Shown here: positions 53,129-60,027 of the stretch, in pieces | How the letters are laid out: each line of letters opens with the position of its first letter | How positions within the stretch are numbered: position 1 is the first letter of the stretch | NCBI GenBank assembly: GCA_031296935.1 | Contig: JAVDPD010000001.1 | Location: 50,422 to 114,421, forward strand | Reading direction: 5' to 3' | Length of the DNA stretch: 64,000 bases | Source: Cerasicoccus maritimus | GTDB taxonomy: Bacteria; Verrucomicrobiota; Verrucomicrobiia; Opitutales; Cerasicoccaceae | Made by a program: the position numbers and the translations under genes | The notes under the pieces: model-generated | What the model saw: the letters and a program-made list of their open reading frames with translations, nothing else | Told to the model about the DNA's origin: nothing | The model's database searches: none

Positions 53129-53668
53129 ATGAAAGCTGAACGCATCAAAGCAAGCATTCGCACCATCAAGGATTGGCCCAAGGAAGGCATCAACTTCCGT
53201 GATGTGACCACGCTCTTCGAAGACCCCGACGCTTACCGCGCCGTGCTCAACCGCCTCGCTGGATGGGCCACCGAAGAAGAGTTCGACCTTGTCGTCGGCA
53301 TTGACGCCCGCGGCTTCATTTTGGCCGGCGCCCTGGCCTATCAACAGCACAAGCCGCTCGTGCTCGTGCGCAAAAAAGGCAAGCTGCCCTTCGACACGAT
53401 CAGCGAGGACTACCAGCTCGAGTACGGCGAAGCCACCATCGAGACGCACAACTCGCCGCTCGTCGACGGCAAGCGCGTGCTCATCGTGGACGACCTGCTG
53501 GCCACTGGAGGCACCGCTCTGGCCGCCGCCCGCCTGATGAAGCGCCTCGGCGCCGCCCACATCGGCTTCGCGGCGATCATCGACCTCGTCGAGCTGCCCG
53601 GCCGCCAGGCCCTCGCCAAGGAAGGCATCGACGCCTTCACCGTCATCGACTTTACCGAGGACGAGTAG
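53129..53668 (+). CDS. apt: Adenine phosphoribosyltransferase
   Basis: 179 aa from ATG 53129, aligning with known Apt starts (KASIRTIKDWPKEGINFRDV); earlier in-frame Mets at 53066 and 53078 are less likely. Motifs: VVGIDARGF, LVRKKGKLPFDTISEDY, PRPP loop VLIVDDLLATGGT. Salvages adenine to AMP with PRPP. Shares a divergent promoter region with the folate gene. Confidence 0.94.
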   Translation: MKAERIKASIRTIKDWPKEGINFRDVTTLFEDPDAYRAVLNRLAGWATEEEFDLVVGIDARGFILAGALAYQQHKPLVLVRKKGKLPFDTISEDYQLEYGEATIETHNSPLVDGKRVLIVDDLLATGGTALAAARLMKRLGAAHIGFAAIIDLVELPGRQALAKEGIDAFTVIDFTEDE

Positions 53669-53689
53669 GCTTAAATTGATCTTAGTTTA

Positions 53690-53759
53690 TCCCGTAGAGG
53701 CGCGGAGACGCTGAGAAGAAGCGAAGATGAATCCTCAGCGCCTCCGCGCCTCTGCGGGA
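53690..53759. repeat. Long dispersed inverted repeat (AGGCGCGGAG type)
   Basis: Arms 53690-53715 and 53734-53759: TCCCGTAGAGGCGCGGAGAC against CTCAGCGCCTCCGCGCCTCT, 24 of 26 bases complementary. It lies between apt and orn. Confidence 0.85.
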
Positions 53760-53772
53760 AATCACGTTACCC

Positions 53773-54306
53773 ATGTCTGAATCAAAACAACCTGCCTGGT
53801 GCTGGCTCGACCTCGAAATGACCGGCCTCGATCCGGTCAATGACCGCATACTGGAGGCCGCGCTGATCGTCACCTCCGCCGATTTTAACGAAGTCCTTGC
53901 GGAGTGGGAGACGGCCGTCTTTCAGACGCCTGAGGTCCTCGCCAGTATGAATGACTGGTGCCAGAAAACGCACAAGGAAAGCGGTCTCGTGGACCGCGTG
54001 CCCGGCGGCGTGACCGAGCAGGCGCTCGACGAAATGCTCGTCAAAACCGTGGAGCCGTATTGGGGCGAACAGCCGATTATCTTGAGCGGCAACTCTATCG
54101 GACAGGACCGCAAGTTTGTGGACCGCTACTTGCCGAAGTTTGCGAGCAAGCTTCACTACCGCATGCTCGACGTGAGCAGCTTCAAGGTGGTTTTTCAGGA
54201 GCGCTATGATTTACGGTTCCCAAAGCAGGGGACGCACCGCGCGCTGGATGACATCTGCGAATCTATCGGCGAGCTGAAGTTCTATCTTGAGCGCGTGCAG
54301 GCGTAG
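53773..54306 (+). CDS. orn: Oligoribonuclease
   Basis: 177 aa. DEDDh exonuclease: Asp13 and Glu15 in WLDLEMTGLD, then GNSIGQDRKFVDRYLPK (Asp), and HRALDD (His and Asp). Degrades 2-5 nt RNA ends in the cytosol, essential in many bacteria. No operon. Confidence 0.95.
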   Translation: MSESKQPAWCWLDLEMTGLDPVNDRILEAALIVTSADFNEVLAEWETAVFQTPEVLASMNDWCQKTHKESGLVDRVPGGVTEQALDEMLVKTVEPYWGEQPIILSGNSIGQDRKFVDRYLPKFASKLHYRMLDVSSFKVVFQERYDLRFPKQGTHRALDDICESIGELKFYLERVQA

Positions 54307-54322
54307 CGCGGTGGCGTGGAAA

Positions 54323-54349
54323 GGGTAGGGCGCAGTCTCCAGACAAGCC
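54323..54349 (+). repeat. GTAGGGCGCAGTCTCC dispersed repeat, copy 3
   Basis: Identical core to 9079-9106 and 12322-12349. Confidence 0.8.
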
Positions 54350-54383
54350 TTTGAGCAGCCTCTCAGCTCGACCGATCACATCG

Positions 54384-54493
54384 GGTAGTGCCCGTTATCA
54401 TTAACGGGCGCTGATTTTGCCCCTGAGTCAGAATTTGCTAAGGCTCAGTCTATGTCTGGATGAAACTGCCCGTTAAGGATAACGGGCTCTACC
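54384..54493. repeat. GTAG..CTAC element with paired CCCGTTA palindromes
   Basis: Palindromes GCCCGTTATCATTAACGGGC (54390-54409) and GCCCGTTAAGGATAACGGGC (54468-54487), starting GTAG and ending CTAC. Confidence 0.8.
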
Positions 54494-54520
54494 TTAGCTT
54501 GGTAAATTAAGCGCGGTGAC

Positions 54521-54556
54521 GTAGGGGGCGGCTCGCTTGTAAGCGTCGCCCTACCT
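54521..54556. repeat. GTAGGG/CCCTAC palindrome
   Basis: GTAGGGGGCGGCTCGCTTGT then AAGCGTCGCCCTAC: an imperfect REP-type palindrome with GTAG foot; the arms recur at 7473-7535. Confidence 0.7.
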
Positions 54557-54720
54557 TAGAGGGCGTCTAAAAACTCAAGCGGTCTTCGCCGGAGAGCGTC
54601 TTCGAGGTCAAAATATCATTTCTTCATCTCGACGAAACTGGTTTCGCCTCGATTCAGAAGCCGGAATTTTGCCTCTCGAATACATCTCGCCGACTCGATC
54701 AGACTTTTTAGACGCCCTAC
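54557..54720. mobile_element. MITE-like element with terminal inverted repeats
   Basis: AGGGCGTCTAAAAA at 54560-54573 is perfectly complementary to TTTTTAGACGCCCT at 54705-54718; ~130 bp of non-coding interior with a TCATTTCTTC segment related to 47405-47445. Sites flanked by CTACCTTAG on both sides resemble a target duplication. A deleted derivative is at 50121-50161. Confidence 0.7.
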
Positions 54721-54823
54721 CTTAGAGAGTTGGATTAAACGCGGTGAGCCAGCGTTGCTGACTCTCGCGAAGGCTGCTGATTTAGTGATGACTACTCAGC
54801 GTTTCAATCAGGTAGCTCATCGG

Positions 54824-55324
54824 TTAGCTATCTCTTTCAAATGCCAATCCATGAATTTCAATGATATCACCAATGAGATCAAATCGTTCGATGCTATAGA
54901 TCTTATATCTTCCACGATTGCCTGCATCGATTATCTCGAAAAACAATTCCTCTGCGAATGTTTCGATTCCAAGATATTCGATGCATTCAAGTAGAGTATC
55001 TTGTTTAGATTTAACGAAATCGATCACGCTGGGTTTTCCAGACTCAACGTATTTGCAAACGAGTGGAAAGATTTCAAATGAGTCTATGTTGGCCTCAACT
55101 TCCTCTTTCTGAATGCCGCCCCGAAAAAGGCCGTCCAGCTTTTCAGTCCACTCTGCACATGGAGCTGATGCCACGTAGTCGACAGAGCGTGCATTAGCGT
55201 GTGGGATTTCACCAAGGAACTGAGGAGAGACTTCAAATAAATTAGGCGACACTACATCGCCCTGGATATGAAAATTCATTTTTGGGCGAACCGCTTTAAT
55301 CGCTGACGTATCATTGATTTTCAC
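54824..55324 (-). CDS. Hypothetical protein (AT-richer accessory gene)
   Basis: 166 aa. MKINDTSAIKAVRPKMNFHI; helical and beta mixed; an acidic region (EEVEANIDSFEIFPLV) and a C-terminal TFAEELFFEIIDAGN. No family recognised. Base composition lower in GC than its neighbours; bordered by repeats on both sides, suggesting recent arrival. Confidence 0.5.
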   Translation of the reverse strand: MKINDTSAIKAVRPKMNFHIQGDVVSPNLFEVSPQFLGEIPHANARSVDYVASAPCAEWTEKLDGLFRGGIQKEEVEANIDSFEIFPLVCKYVESGKPSVIDFVKSKQDTLLECIEYLGIETFAEELFFEIIDAGNRGRYKIYSIERFDLIGDIIEIHGLAFERDS

Positions 55325-55351
55325 TCTGATAAATTGAAAAATCCCCGCTCA

Positions 55352-55434
55352 AGCTTTGTGCCTTCGTGCCTTGGTGAGAGATAAAGTTCTTTGCCTCTCC
55401 GCATCTGCGGTCATCTGCGCCATTCGTAGTTCAG
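55352..55434 (-). repeat. Half copy of CATCTGCG-type dispersed repeat
   Basis: Contains CTTCGTGCCTTGGTGAGAG and CATCTGCGGTCATCTGCGCC followed by ATTCGTAGTTC. Related to 6281-6384 and sharing the ATTCGTAGTT end with 10181-10290. Confidence 0.7.
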
Positions 55435-55440
55435 AAAAAG

Positions 55441-56079
55441 CTACGCTCCGGCTTTCTCCGCGATTTCGCGGATGACTGCGCCAACGTTGTCCGGTATTGC
55501 GATCGGGATGTCTTGCTGGGCAAAGGTTTCGCGGACGTGTTTGTCGAAGTTCTTTAAATACGGCACGCAGAGCACAACCGCGTCGATTTGCGGCATGCTG
55601 TTGAGGATGATTGCCTGGCCAAGCGTGACCGTGTAGCGCCCGCGGAGGTTGTGCTTACACTCCAGGGCGATGCGAATGGTGCGGTCGGTCTTTTCGCAGA
55701 CGTGCTGGACCAGGAAGTCCGTGCGGAGATTGCCTACGGCGGAGTAGCGCGTGTAGCAGATGTCATCGGCGCGGAGAATTTCCTCGATGTCGTCCTCGAA
55801 GTCAATGGAGGCCGCCTTGGCGGCGGAGTAGTCGCTACCTTGGTCGATAGCGTGTTGGAGGTTGAAGTCCTGCTGCGGGGCTGGCGTGGGCGCGGACGCA
55901 GGGGGGGCGGGCTGAGAGAGGAGTTGCGAGGGGTGGCCATTGAGCTCGGCTTCGACGCAGAGTGTTACGTAGCGGCTGAAGGAGAGGCCAAGCTCTCGGG
56001 AGCGCTCACTGGCGCGTTCACGGAGTTCCGGGTGGAAGGAAACGCCGACGGTTTTGTGCTTTTTATCGTCTTCGGGCAT
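55441..56079 (-). CDS. Ribbon-helix-helix protein fused to PD-(D/E)XK nuclease-like domain
   Basis: 212 aa from ATG 56079 (a TTG at 56139 is less likely). Residues ~10-45 (TVGVSFHPELRERASERSRE..FSRYVTLCVEAEL) form a ribbon-helix-helix DNA-binding domain. A proline-rich linker (~55-70) leads to a C-terminal domain with the ordered signature of PD-(D/E)XK enzymes: Glu97 helix, Asp121 (RTDFLVQ), E140-x-K142 (IALECK), Gln155 (TLGQAI). No such fusion is familiar to me. Divergent from a second RHH protein 146 bp away. Possible DNA-targeting or defence factor (inference). Confidence 0.72.
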   Translation of the reverse strand: MPEDDKKHKTVGVSFHPELRERASERSRELGLSFSRYVTLCVEAELNGHPSQLLSQPAPPASAPTPAPQQDFNLQHAIDQGSDYSAAKAASIDFEDDIEEILRADDICYTRYSAVGNLRTDFLVQHVCEKTDRTIRIALECKHNLRGRYTVTLGQAIILNSMPQIDAVVLCVPYLKNFDKHVRETFAQQDIPIAIPDNVGAVIREIAEKAGA

Positions 56080-56225
56080 GGTCTTTTCGTTTTTTGAAAG
56101 AGTTATCTCATTAAGGGTTTCTAACTCATTGATACTCAACGCGGGTTATTAGCCAATAATAAAATGAACAAAAATAGTAAAAAGTTGTTGCGGTATGGAG
56201 AATAATTTCTGAGAATTCGTTCACT

Positions 56226-56435
56226 ATGAAAACACTGAACAACACCACTGTCAATCTATCGATTTCCATTACGCCCATTCTCCGGGATGCTGCTCGCCAG
56301 GCGGCTTCCGAGGACCAGCGTTCGCTTTCCAGCCTGATTGCGTCGTTGCTCAAGGAGCACCTGTGCGCTGAGGGGTACCTGACCGCCACGCTGGAGCGCA
56401 AAGATCGCTCTTTCCGCCGTACCAGCCGCCTCTAG
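56226..56435 (+). CDS. Small ribbon-helix-helix protein
   Basis: 69 aa, start ATG 56226. TVNLSISITPILRDAARQAA is the beta-strand-helix part and SLSSLIASLLKEHL the second helix of an RHH (CopG/Arc-type) DNA-binding protein, with a basic tail (ERKDRSFRRTSRL). Divergent from the RHH-nuclease gene; likely a local regulator. Confidence 0.68.
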   Translation: MKTLNNTTVNLSISITPILRDAARQAASEDQRSLSSLIASLLKEHLCAEGYLTATLERKDRSFRRTSRL

Positions 56436-56524
56436 CCGCGTACAGCGCTTCGCCTGATCCATTCTGATTCACTGCATTCGAATCTTCCACACTCCGAATT
56501 TTTCACACTTAAATCCTTCGACCT

Positions 56525-56534
56525 CCCCCCCCCC
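56525..56534. other. C10 homopolymer before a winged-helix gene
   Basis: Ten consecutive C in the stretch just upstream of ATG 56541, where a ribosome-binding site would normally lie. Potential slippage tract; other C/G runs of 7-8 occur across the window. Confidence 0.5.
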
Positions 56535-56540
56535 TCCACC

Positions 56541-56966
56541 ATGAAAAACCAAGCTACAACACCACACTTTGATTCATTGCTCGCTCCGGGCAAGATCTGG
56601 TACAACACCAAGGAAGCCGCAGAGCTGCTGGGCCGCTCGACCCAGTTTATTCGGGACTGCTGCGATACCGGGCGCCTGCACGGCCATCGGTTGACGAGTT
56701 ACAACGCCAGCGGCAAAGAGCGGCACGCTTACCAGTTTCACCGCGATGCGCTGCAACTGTTTTTGCTGGAGACGGCGACTTATCAGACAGATGACTTCGT
56801 AGACCGACTGGCTGCTTTACTAAAAGAGCGCAGTGTTGAGGAGACGAAGGCGATTTTCCGTCGGGCAGGCGTGTTGTTGGCCGTGAGCGCTCCCGATTTG
56901 AGGGCCAGCGGGCGTGCTAGCCCTCCCCCCCCTCCGGAGCGGTTGCGGGCGACAGGAACTTGTTAA
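56541..56966 (+). CDS. Winged-helix (excisionase/MerR-type) DNA-binding protein
   Basis: 141 aa. IWYNTKEAAELLGRSTQFIR is the helix-turn-helix, followed by DCCDTGRLHGHRLTSYNASG and RHAYQFHRDALQLFLLE, the wing/third-helix region of excisionase-like proteins. The C-terminal 30 residues are proline-rich (SPPPPPERL) and overlap the convergent response regulator by 50 bp. A C10 tract precedes the start. Confidence 0.72.
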   Translation: MKNQATTPHFDSLLAPGKIWYNTKEAAELLGRSTQFIRDCCDTGRLHGHRLTSYNASGKERHAYQFHRDALQLFLLETATYQTDDFVDRLAALLKERSVEETKAIFRRAGVLLAVSAPDLRASGRASPPPPPERLRATGTC

Positions 56967-57330
56967 TGGCCGCGCGCACCTGGGCAACAGTGGCCGGTTT
57001 GGGCAGAAAGAAGTTTGCCCCTGCGGTTAGGCAGCGATCGGCATCGGTCTGGTCTGCATAGCCGGAGATGACAATGATCGGGATATCCCGCGTGCGCCAG
57101 TTGAGCCGCAGCAGGCGCAGGTCGGTATAGCCGTCGATGTCGGGCATCAGGATATCAAGCAGAATCAAGTCAGGCCGATGTTTTTTGGCCTGATCAAAGG
57201 CGTCTTTACCGTTGTCTACCAATATGGCGTGATGGCCTAGCTTCTGTGTGGCGGCTTTGAGAAATGTCCGTGTAGCCAGATCGTCATCGGCGATTAGCAC
57301 GACTTTATTGTTAGCTTGGACTTCACTCAT
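56917..57330 (-). CDS. Stand-alone response regulator receiver (CheY-like)
   Basis: 137 aa. Acidic pocket DDD at 15-17, phosphoacceptor Asp59 in LILLDILMPDIDGY, conserved Lys in LPKPATVAQV; no output domain. The last codons (APEGGEG) come from a G/C run. Its 3' end overlaps the winged-helix gene convergently. Kinase unknown. Confidence 0.92.
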   Translation of the reverse strand: MSEVQANNKVVLIADDDLATRTFLKAATQKLGHHAILVDNGKDAFDQAKKHRPDLILLDILMPDIDGYTDLRLLRLNWRTRDIPIIVISGYADQTDADRCLTAGANFFLPKPATVAQVRAAINKFLSPATAPEGGEG

Positions 57331-57493
57331 TCGTTGGCAGTAGTGGATCGCGTCAGCACCATGCTGAGAATTTCCACTAGATAGTGCATAATGCCCGAAT
57401 TGTAAAATGAAAATAATAGATCACAGAATTTGCAACTTCGTCGCCACGTTTTAGCGTGTGTTTCTGACGCCGTCCTTTAAATTACCACATAGC

Positions 57494-58336
57494 ATGCAGA
57501 TAATTAGTTCAGTTGAAGAAATGCAGTCCTACGTTACGCGCCTGCGCGGCAAGGGCCAGTTGATCGGCTTGGCGCCGACGATGGGTGCCCTGCACGAGGG
57601 CCATCTGTCACTGATTGATATGATCCGTGAGAAGTCAGACGTGGTCATCGTGTCAATCTTTGTCAATCCCACGCAGTTTGGGCCCAATGAGGATTACGAC
57701 CGTTATCCGCGTCAGATGGAAGCAGACCTCGCAGCCTGCGAAGCCCGAGGCGCGGACATTGTTTTCATGCCTGATCGCGAAGACATCCTCCCCCCCGACT
57801 TTTCGACGTATATTGAGGAGAACGAGTATTCGCAGGGGCTGTGCGGCATTTCGAGACCAGGGCATTTTCGCGGTGTAGCGACCATTGTGGCGATATTATT
57901 TAATGTATGCCGCCCGGACTTTGCGGTATTTGGGCAGAAGGATGCGCAGCAGGCCGCCGTGTTGCAGAAGATGGTCAAAGACCTTTATTTCCCGGTGGAG
58001 ATACTGGTCGCGCCGATCGTTCGAGAGGGCGATGGCTTAGCCAAGAGTTCGCGCAACCGCTACCTGGAAGTCGGCGAGCGCACCGACGCTGTACGCCTTT
58101 CGCAGGCTTTGAATATCGGCAAGGATATTGTTGCTCATGGTAACTTGAGCGTCGACCGCATTAAGGCGGAAGTCACCCACCATTTGAGCCAAAGCCGCCG
58201 CATCCGCATCATCTACGTCGAAATTGTCGACAAGGACACGATGAAGCCTGAGCGCGAAGTGCGCCCTGGGCAAAGCCTCTTGACCCTGGCCGTCTGGTTG
58301 GATCAGACTCGTCTGATTGATAACATGATACTCTAA
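57494..58336 (+). CDS. panC: Pantothenate synthetase
   Basis: 280 aa from ATG 57494 (upstream frame is junk). HIGH-type motif TMGALHEGHLSL, NPTQFGPNEDY, FGQKDAQQ and SSRNRYL (KMSKS-like). Joins pantoate and beta-alanine using ATP. Followed 12 bp later by a lipoprotein gene, so cotranscribed. Confidence 0.95.
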   Translation: MQIISSVEEMQSYVTRLRGKGQLIGLAPTMGALHEGHLSLIDMIREKSDVVIVSIFVNPTQFGPNEDYDRYPRQMEADLAACEARGADIVFMPDREDILPPDFSTYIEENEYSQGLCGISRPGHFRGVATIVAILFNVCRPDFAVFGQKDAQQAAVLQKMVKDLYFPVEILVAPIVREGDGLAKSSRNRYLEVGERTDAVRLSQALNIGKDIVAHGNLSVDRIKAEVTHHLSQSRRIRIIYVEIVDKDTMKPEREVRPGQSLLTLAVWLDQTRLIDNMIL

Positions 58337-58348
58337 TCATCTCTTTCT

Positions 58349-58852
58349 ATGCCTAAATACATTTCTCTTTTCCTGACTATTCTGGCGGCCTTGCTGCTGA
58401 CCGCATGTGGTGATGACGATGATACGGTCAAGCCCATGCGCTTCTACCTCGAATCCAGTGCGGGAGGCTCCGCCGGTGATATTGGCAAGACTTTGTCACT
58501 CCCGCAAAGCGGTTTATCCTACAACGTTTATGGCACGCCGGTCTTCACAGAAGTCGACATCACCAATGTGCAGATGGTACAAGTTGCGTCCGGAGATTAC
58601 GCCTTGCTCTTTCACCTGAATGAGCCCGCTGCCCGCAAGCTTTACCGCACTTCGGTATCGAACAATGGACGGGTAATTATCTTCGAATATGGTGGTAGGC
58701 CAGTGGGCGCTCGACAGCTCGATGGCGCAATCAAGGATGGTCGTTACTACACCTTTGTCGAAATGCCTAAGGAGGATATCGAAAAAATGGTCCTCGAAAT
58801 GCAGGGCGACACCAAGAAGATGAATGAAGCCACGCGCGAAGCTCGCTTCTAG
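58349..58852 (+). CDS. Lipoprotein resembling the SecDF P1 head domain
   Basis: 167 aa. Lipoprotein signal MPKYISLFLTILAALLLTAC. VFTEVDITNVQMVQ, YALLFHLNEPAARKLYRTSV, IIFEYGGRPVGARQLDGAIK and the helix EDIEKMVLEM follow the SecD/SecF P1 head subdomain pattern (known from SecDF). No SecDF membrane part. Lies between panC and an M23 peptidase with short gaps. Function unknown; perhaps periplasmic chaperone-like (inference). Confidence 0.72.
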   Translation: MPKYISLFLTILAALLLTACGDDDDTVKPMRFYLESSAGGSAGDIGKTLSLPQSGLSYNVYGTPVFTEVDITNVQMVQVASGDYALLFHLNEPAARKLYRTSVSNNGRVIIFEYGGRPVGARQLDGAIKDGRYYTFVEMPKEDIEKMVLEMQGDTKKMNEATREARF

Positions 58853-58862
58853 AATACAGTTT

Positions 58863-59897
58863 ATGCCTACCCGCCAGCGATCCGTCGCCGCTTTTCTGAT
58901 CTGCCTGCTGGGGGCGGCGTTGCTGGCCGTTGGCACCCCCCCCCTGTATTGGCCCACGCCGAATCCGGCTTTTTTCGAGGGTGCTGATTGGGAGGAGATT
59001 ACGCAGCCAACGGCATCTGGCAAGCCGGAGTCCGCTTTGTTTGGTTGCGTGCGTAACGGCGGGAGCCGCTTTCATGAAGGGCTGGACCTGAAGCCAATCG
59101 GCCGTGACCGCAATCACGAGGCCACGGATGCGATTTACGCCGTGATGCCTGGTCGCGTGGCCTACATCAACAAGATTGCGGGCAACAGCTCCTACGGTCG
59201 TTACATCGTGCTGGAGCACCCCGAGGCCGAGGTGCCGGTGTACACCCTTTACGCGCACTTGGCGTCCATCGAGAAAGGTTTGCACGTGGGCGCTTTAATT
59301 GAAGGTGGCCAACGCATCGGTACGATGGGCCGCTCTGCGGGCGGTTACAGCATCCCCCGACAGCGCGCACACCTACATTTCGAAATTGGCCTGCGTAAGA
59401 GCAGCGACTTCGACCAGTATTACAAAGCGGCGGGATTCTCTGGTAAAAATCATCATGGCGACTACAGCGGCCTGAACTTGATTGGCGCAGATCCGGTTCA
59501 TTTCTGGGACGCGGTTCGTACTCAGAAATTTAAGAACTTCCGCGAGTATTTTCATGGTCTGCCCACGGCTTTTACACTGCGCATTGGCACGGCCAGCGTC
59601 CCGGAGTTTATTAACCGTTACCCAAGCCTGCTGACCAAACCCATTCCTGTGAATGGTGTGAGCGGTTGGGACATTGAATACACTTGGTACGGCTTGCCTA
59701 AAAAGTGGACGCCGCTCGGGCCTGAAGCTTTCCCTTATGGCGCGAAAGAGGGCGACCTTGCCTTGTTGAGTTTTGATCCCGAAGCGTTTAAGGGCCAGTG
59801 CCGCGACACACTCTCGTTTAAATCCAGCGACCCGCAAGGCACCGTCAAGCCGGGTAAGAACTTGAAGAGCGACTTGAAGATGCTCTTCGGATTTTAG
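58863..59897 (+). CDS. M23 family metallopeptidase
   Basis: 344 aa from ATG 58863, 10 bp after the lipoprotein. Signal helix SVAAFLICLLGAALLAVG; LytM domain with HEGLDL (H-x3-D) and HLHFEI zinc motif; a C-terminal beta domain. Cleaves peptide cross-bridges of peptidoglycan or acts as an activator. Its TAG stop is within the left arm of a perfect 24-bp inverted repeat. Confidence 0.9.
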   Translation: MPTRQRSVAAFLICLLGAALLAVGTPPLYWPTPNPAFFEGADWEEITQPTASGKPESALFGCVRNGGSRFHEGLDLKPIGRDRNHEATDAIYAVMPGRVAYINKIAGNSSYGRYIVLEHPEAEVPVYTLYAHLASIEKGLHVGALIEGGQRIGTMGRSAGGYSIPRQRAHLHFEIGLRKSSDFDQYYKAAGFSGKNHHGDYSGLNLIGADPVHFWDAVRTQKFKNFREYFHGLPTAFTLRIGTASVPEFINRYPSLLTKPIPVNGVSGWDIEYTWYGLPKKWTPLGPEAFPYGAKEGDLALLSFDPEAFKGQCRDTLSFKSSDPQGTVKPGKNLKSDLKMLFGF

Positions 59898-59959
59898 AGA
59901 TAACATGAAGTTGCCGGGTTGAGCAAGTGCTGGACCCCGGCAACTTCATGTTATCTCTA
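59895..59959. repeat. GATAACATGAAGTTGCC element, copy D (perfect palindrome)
   Basis: Arms 59895-59918 and 59936-59959, 24 bp each without mismatch, starting TAGAGATAACATGAAGTTGC and ending CAACTTCATGTTATCTCTA; 17-nt loop. The left arm's TAG is the M23 stop. Sits between convergent genes and could act as a bidirectional terminator or transcript stabiliser. Confidence 0.92.
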
Positions 59960-59982
59960 GCGGTTCCTATGTAGGAGTCAGC

Positions 59983-60027
59983 ATTTGCACAATGTGCAAA
60001 TCTTCCGGTCCAGCAGGATGCTGGCTA
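59983..60027 (-). repeat. Stop-anchored double hairpin, copy E5
   Basis: Gene sense: stop TAG of the sigma factor (60025-60027), CCAGCA-tcc-TGCTGG (60010-60024) with no spacer, ACCGGAAG, ATTTGCACA-t-TGTGCAAAT (59983-60001). Confidence 0.9.

Larger units (their letters stand above)
54307..54823. other. Repeat-only region of ~0.5 kb
   Basis: Contains in order: the GTAGGGCGCAGTCTCC repeat (54323), a GTAG..CTAC element with two CCCGTTA palindromes (54384-54493), a GTAGGG palindrome (54521-54556) and a TIR element (54557-54720). CTACCTTAG recurs at three junctions, indicating successive insertions. No gene. Confidence 0.75.

Noticed and set aside
54755-54994. Plus-strand 79-codon frame opposite the 54824-55324 gene
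   Set aside because: Antisense to a longer frame with better protein character and begins inside repeat DNA.
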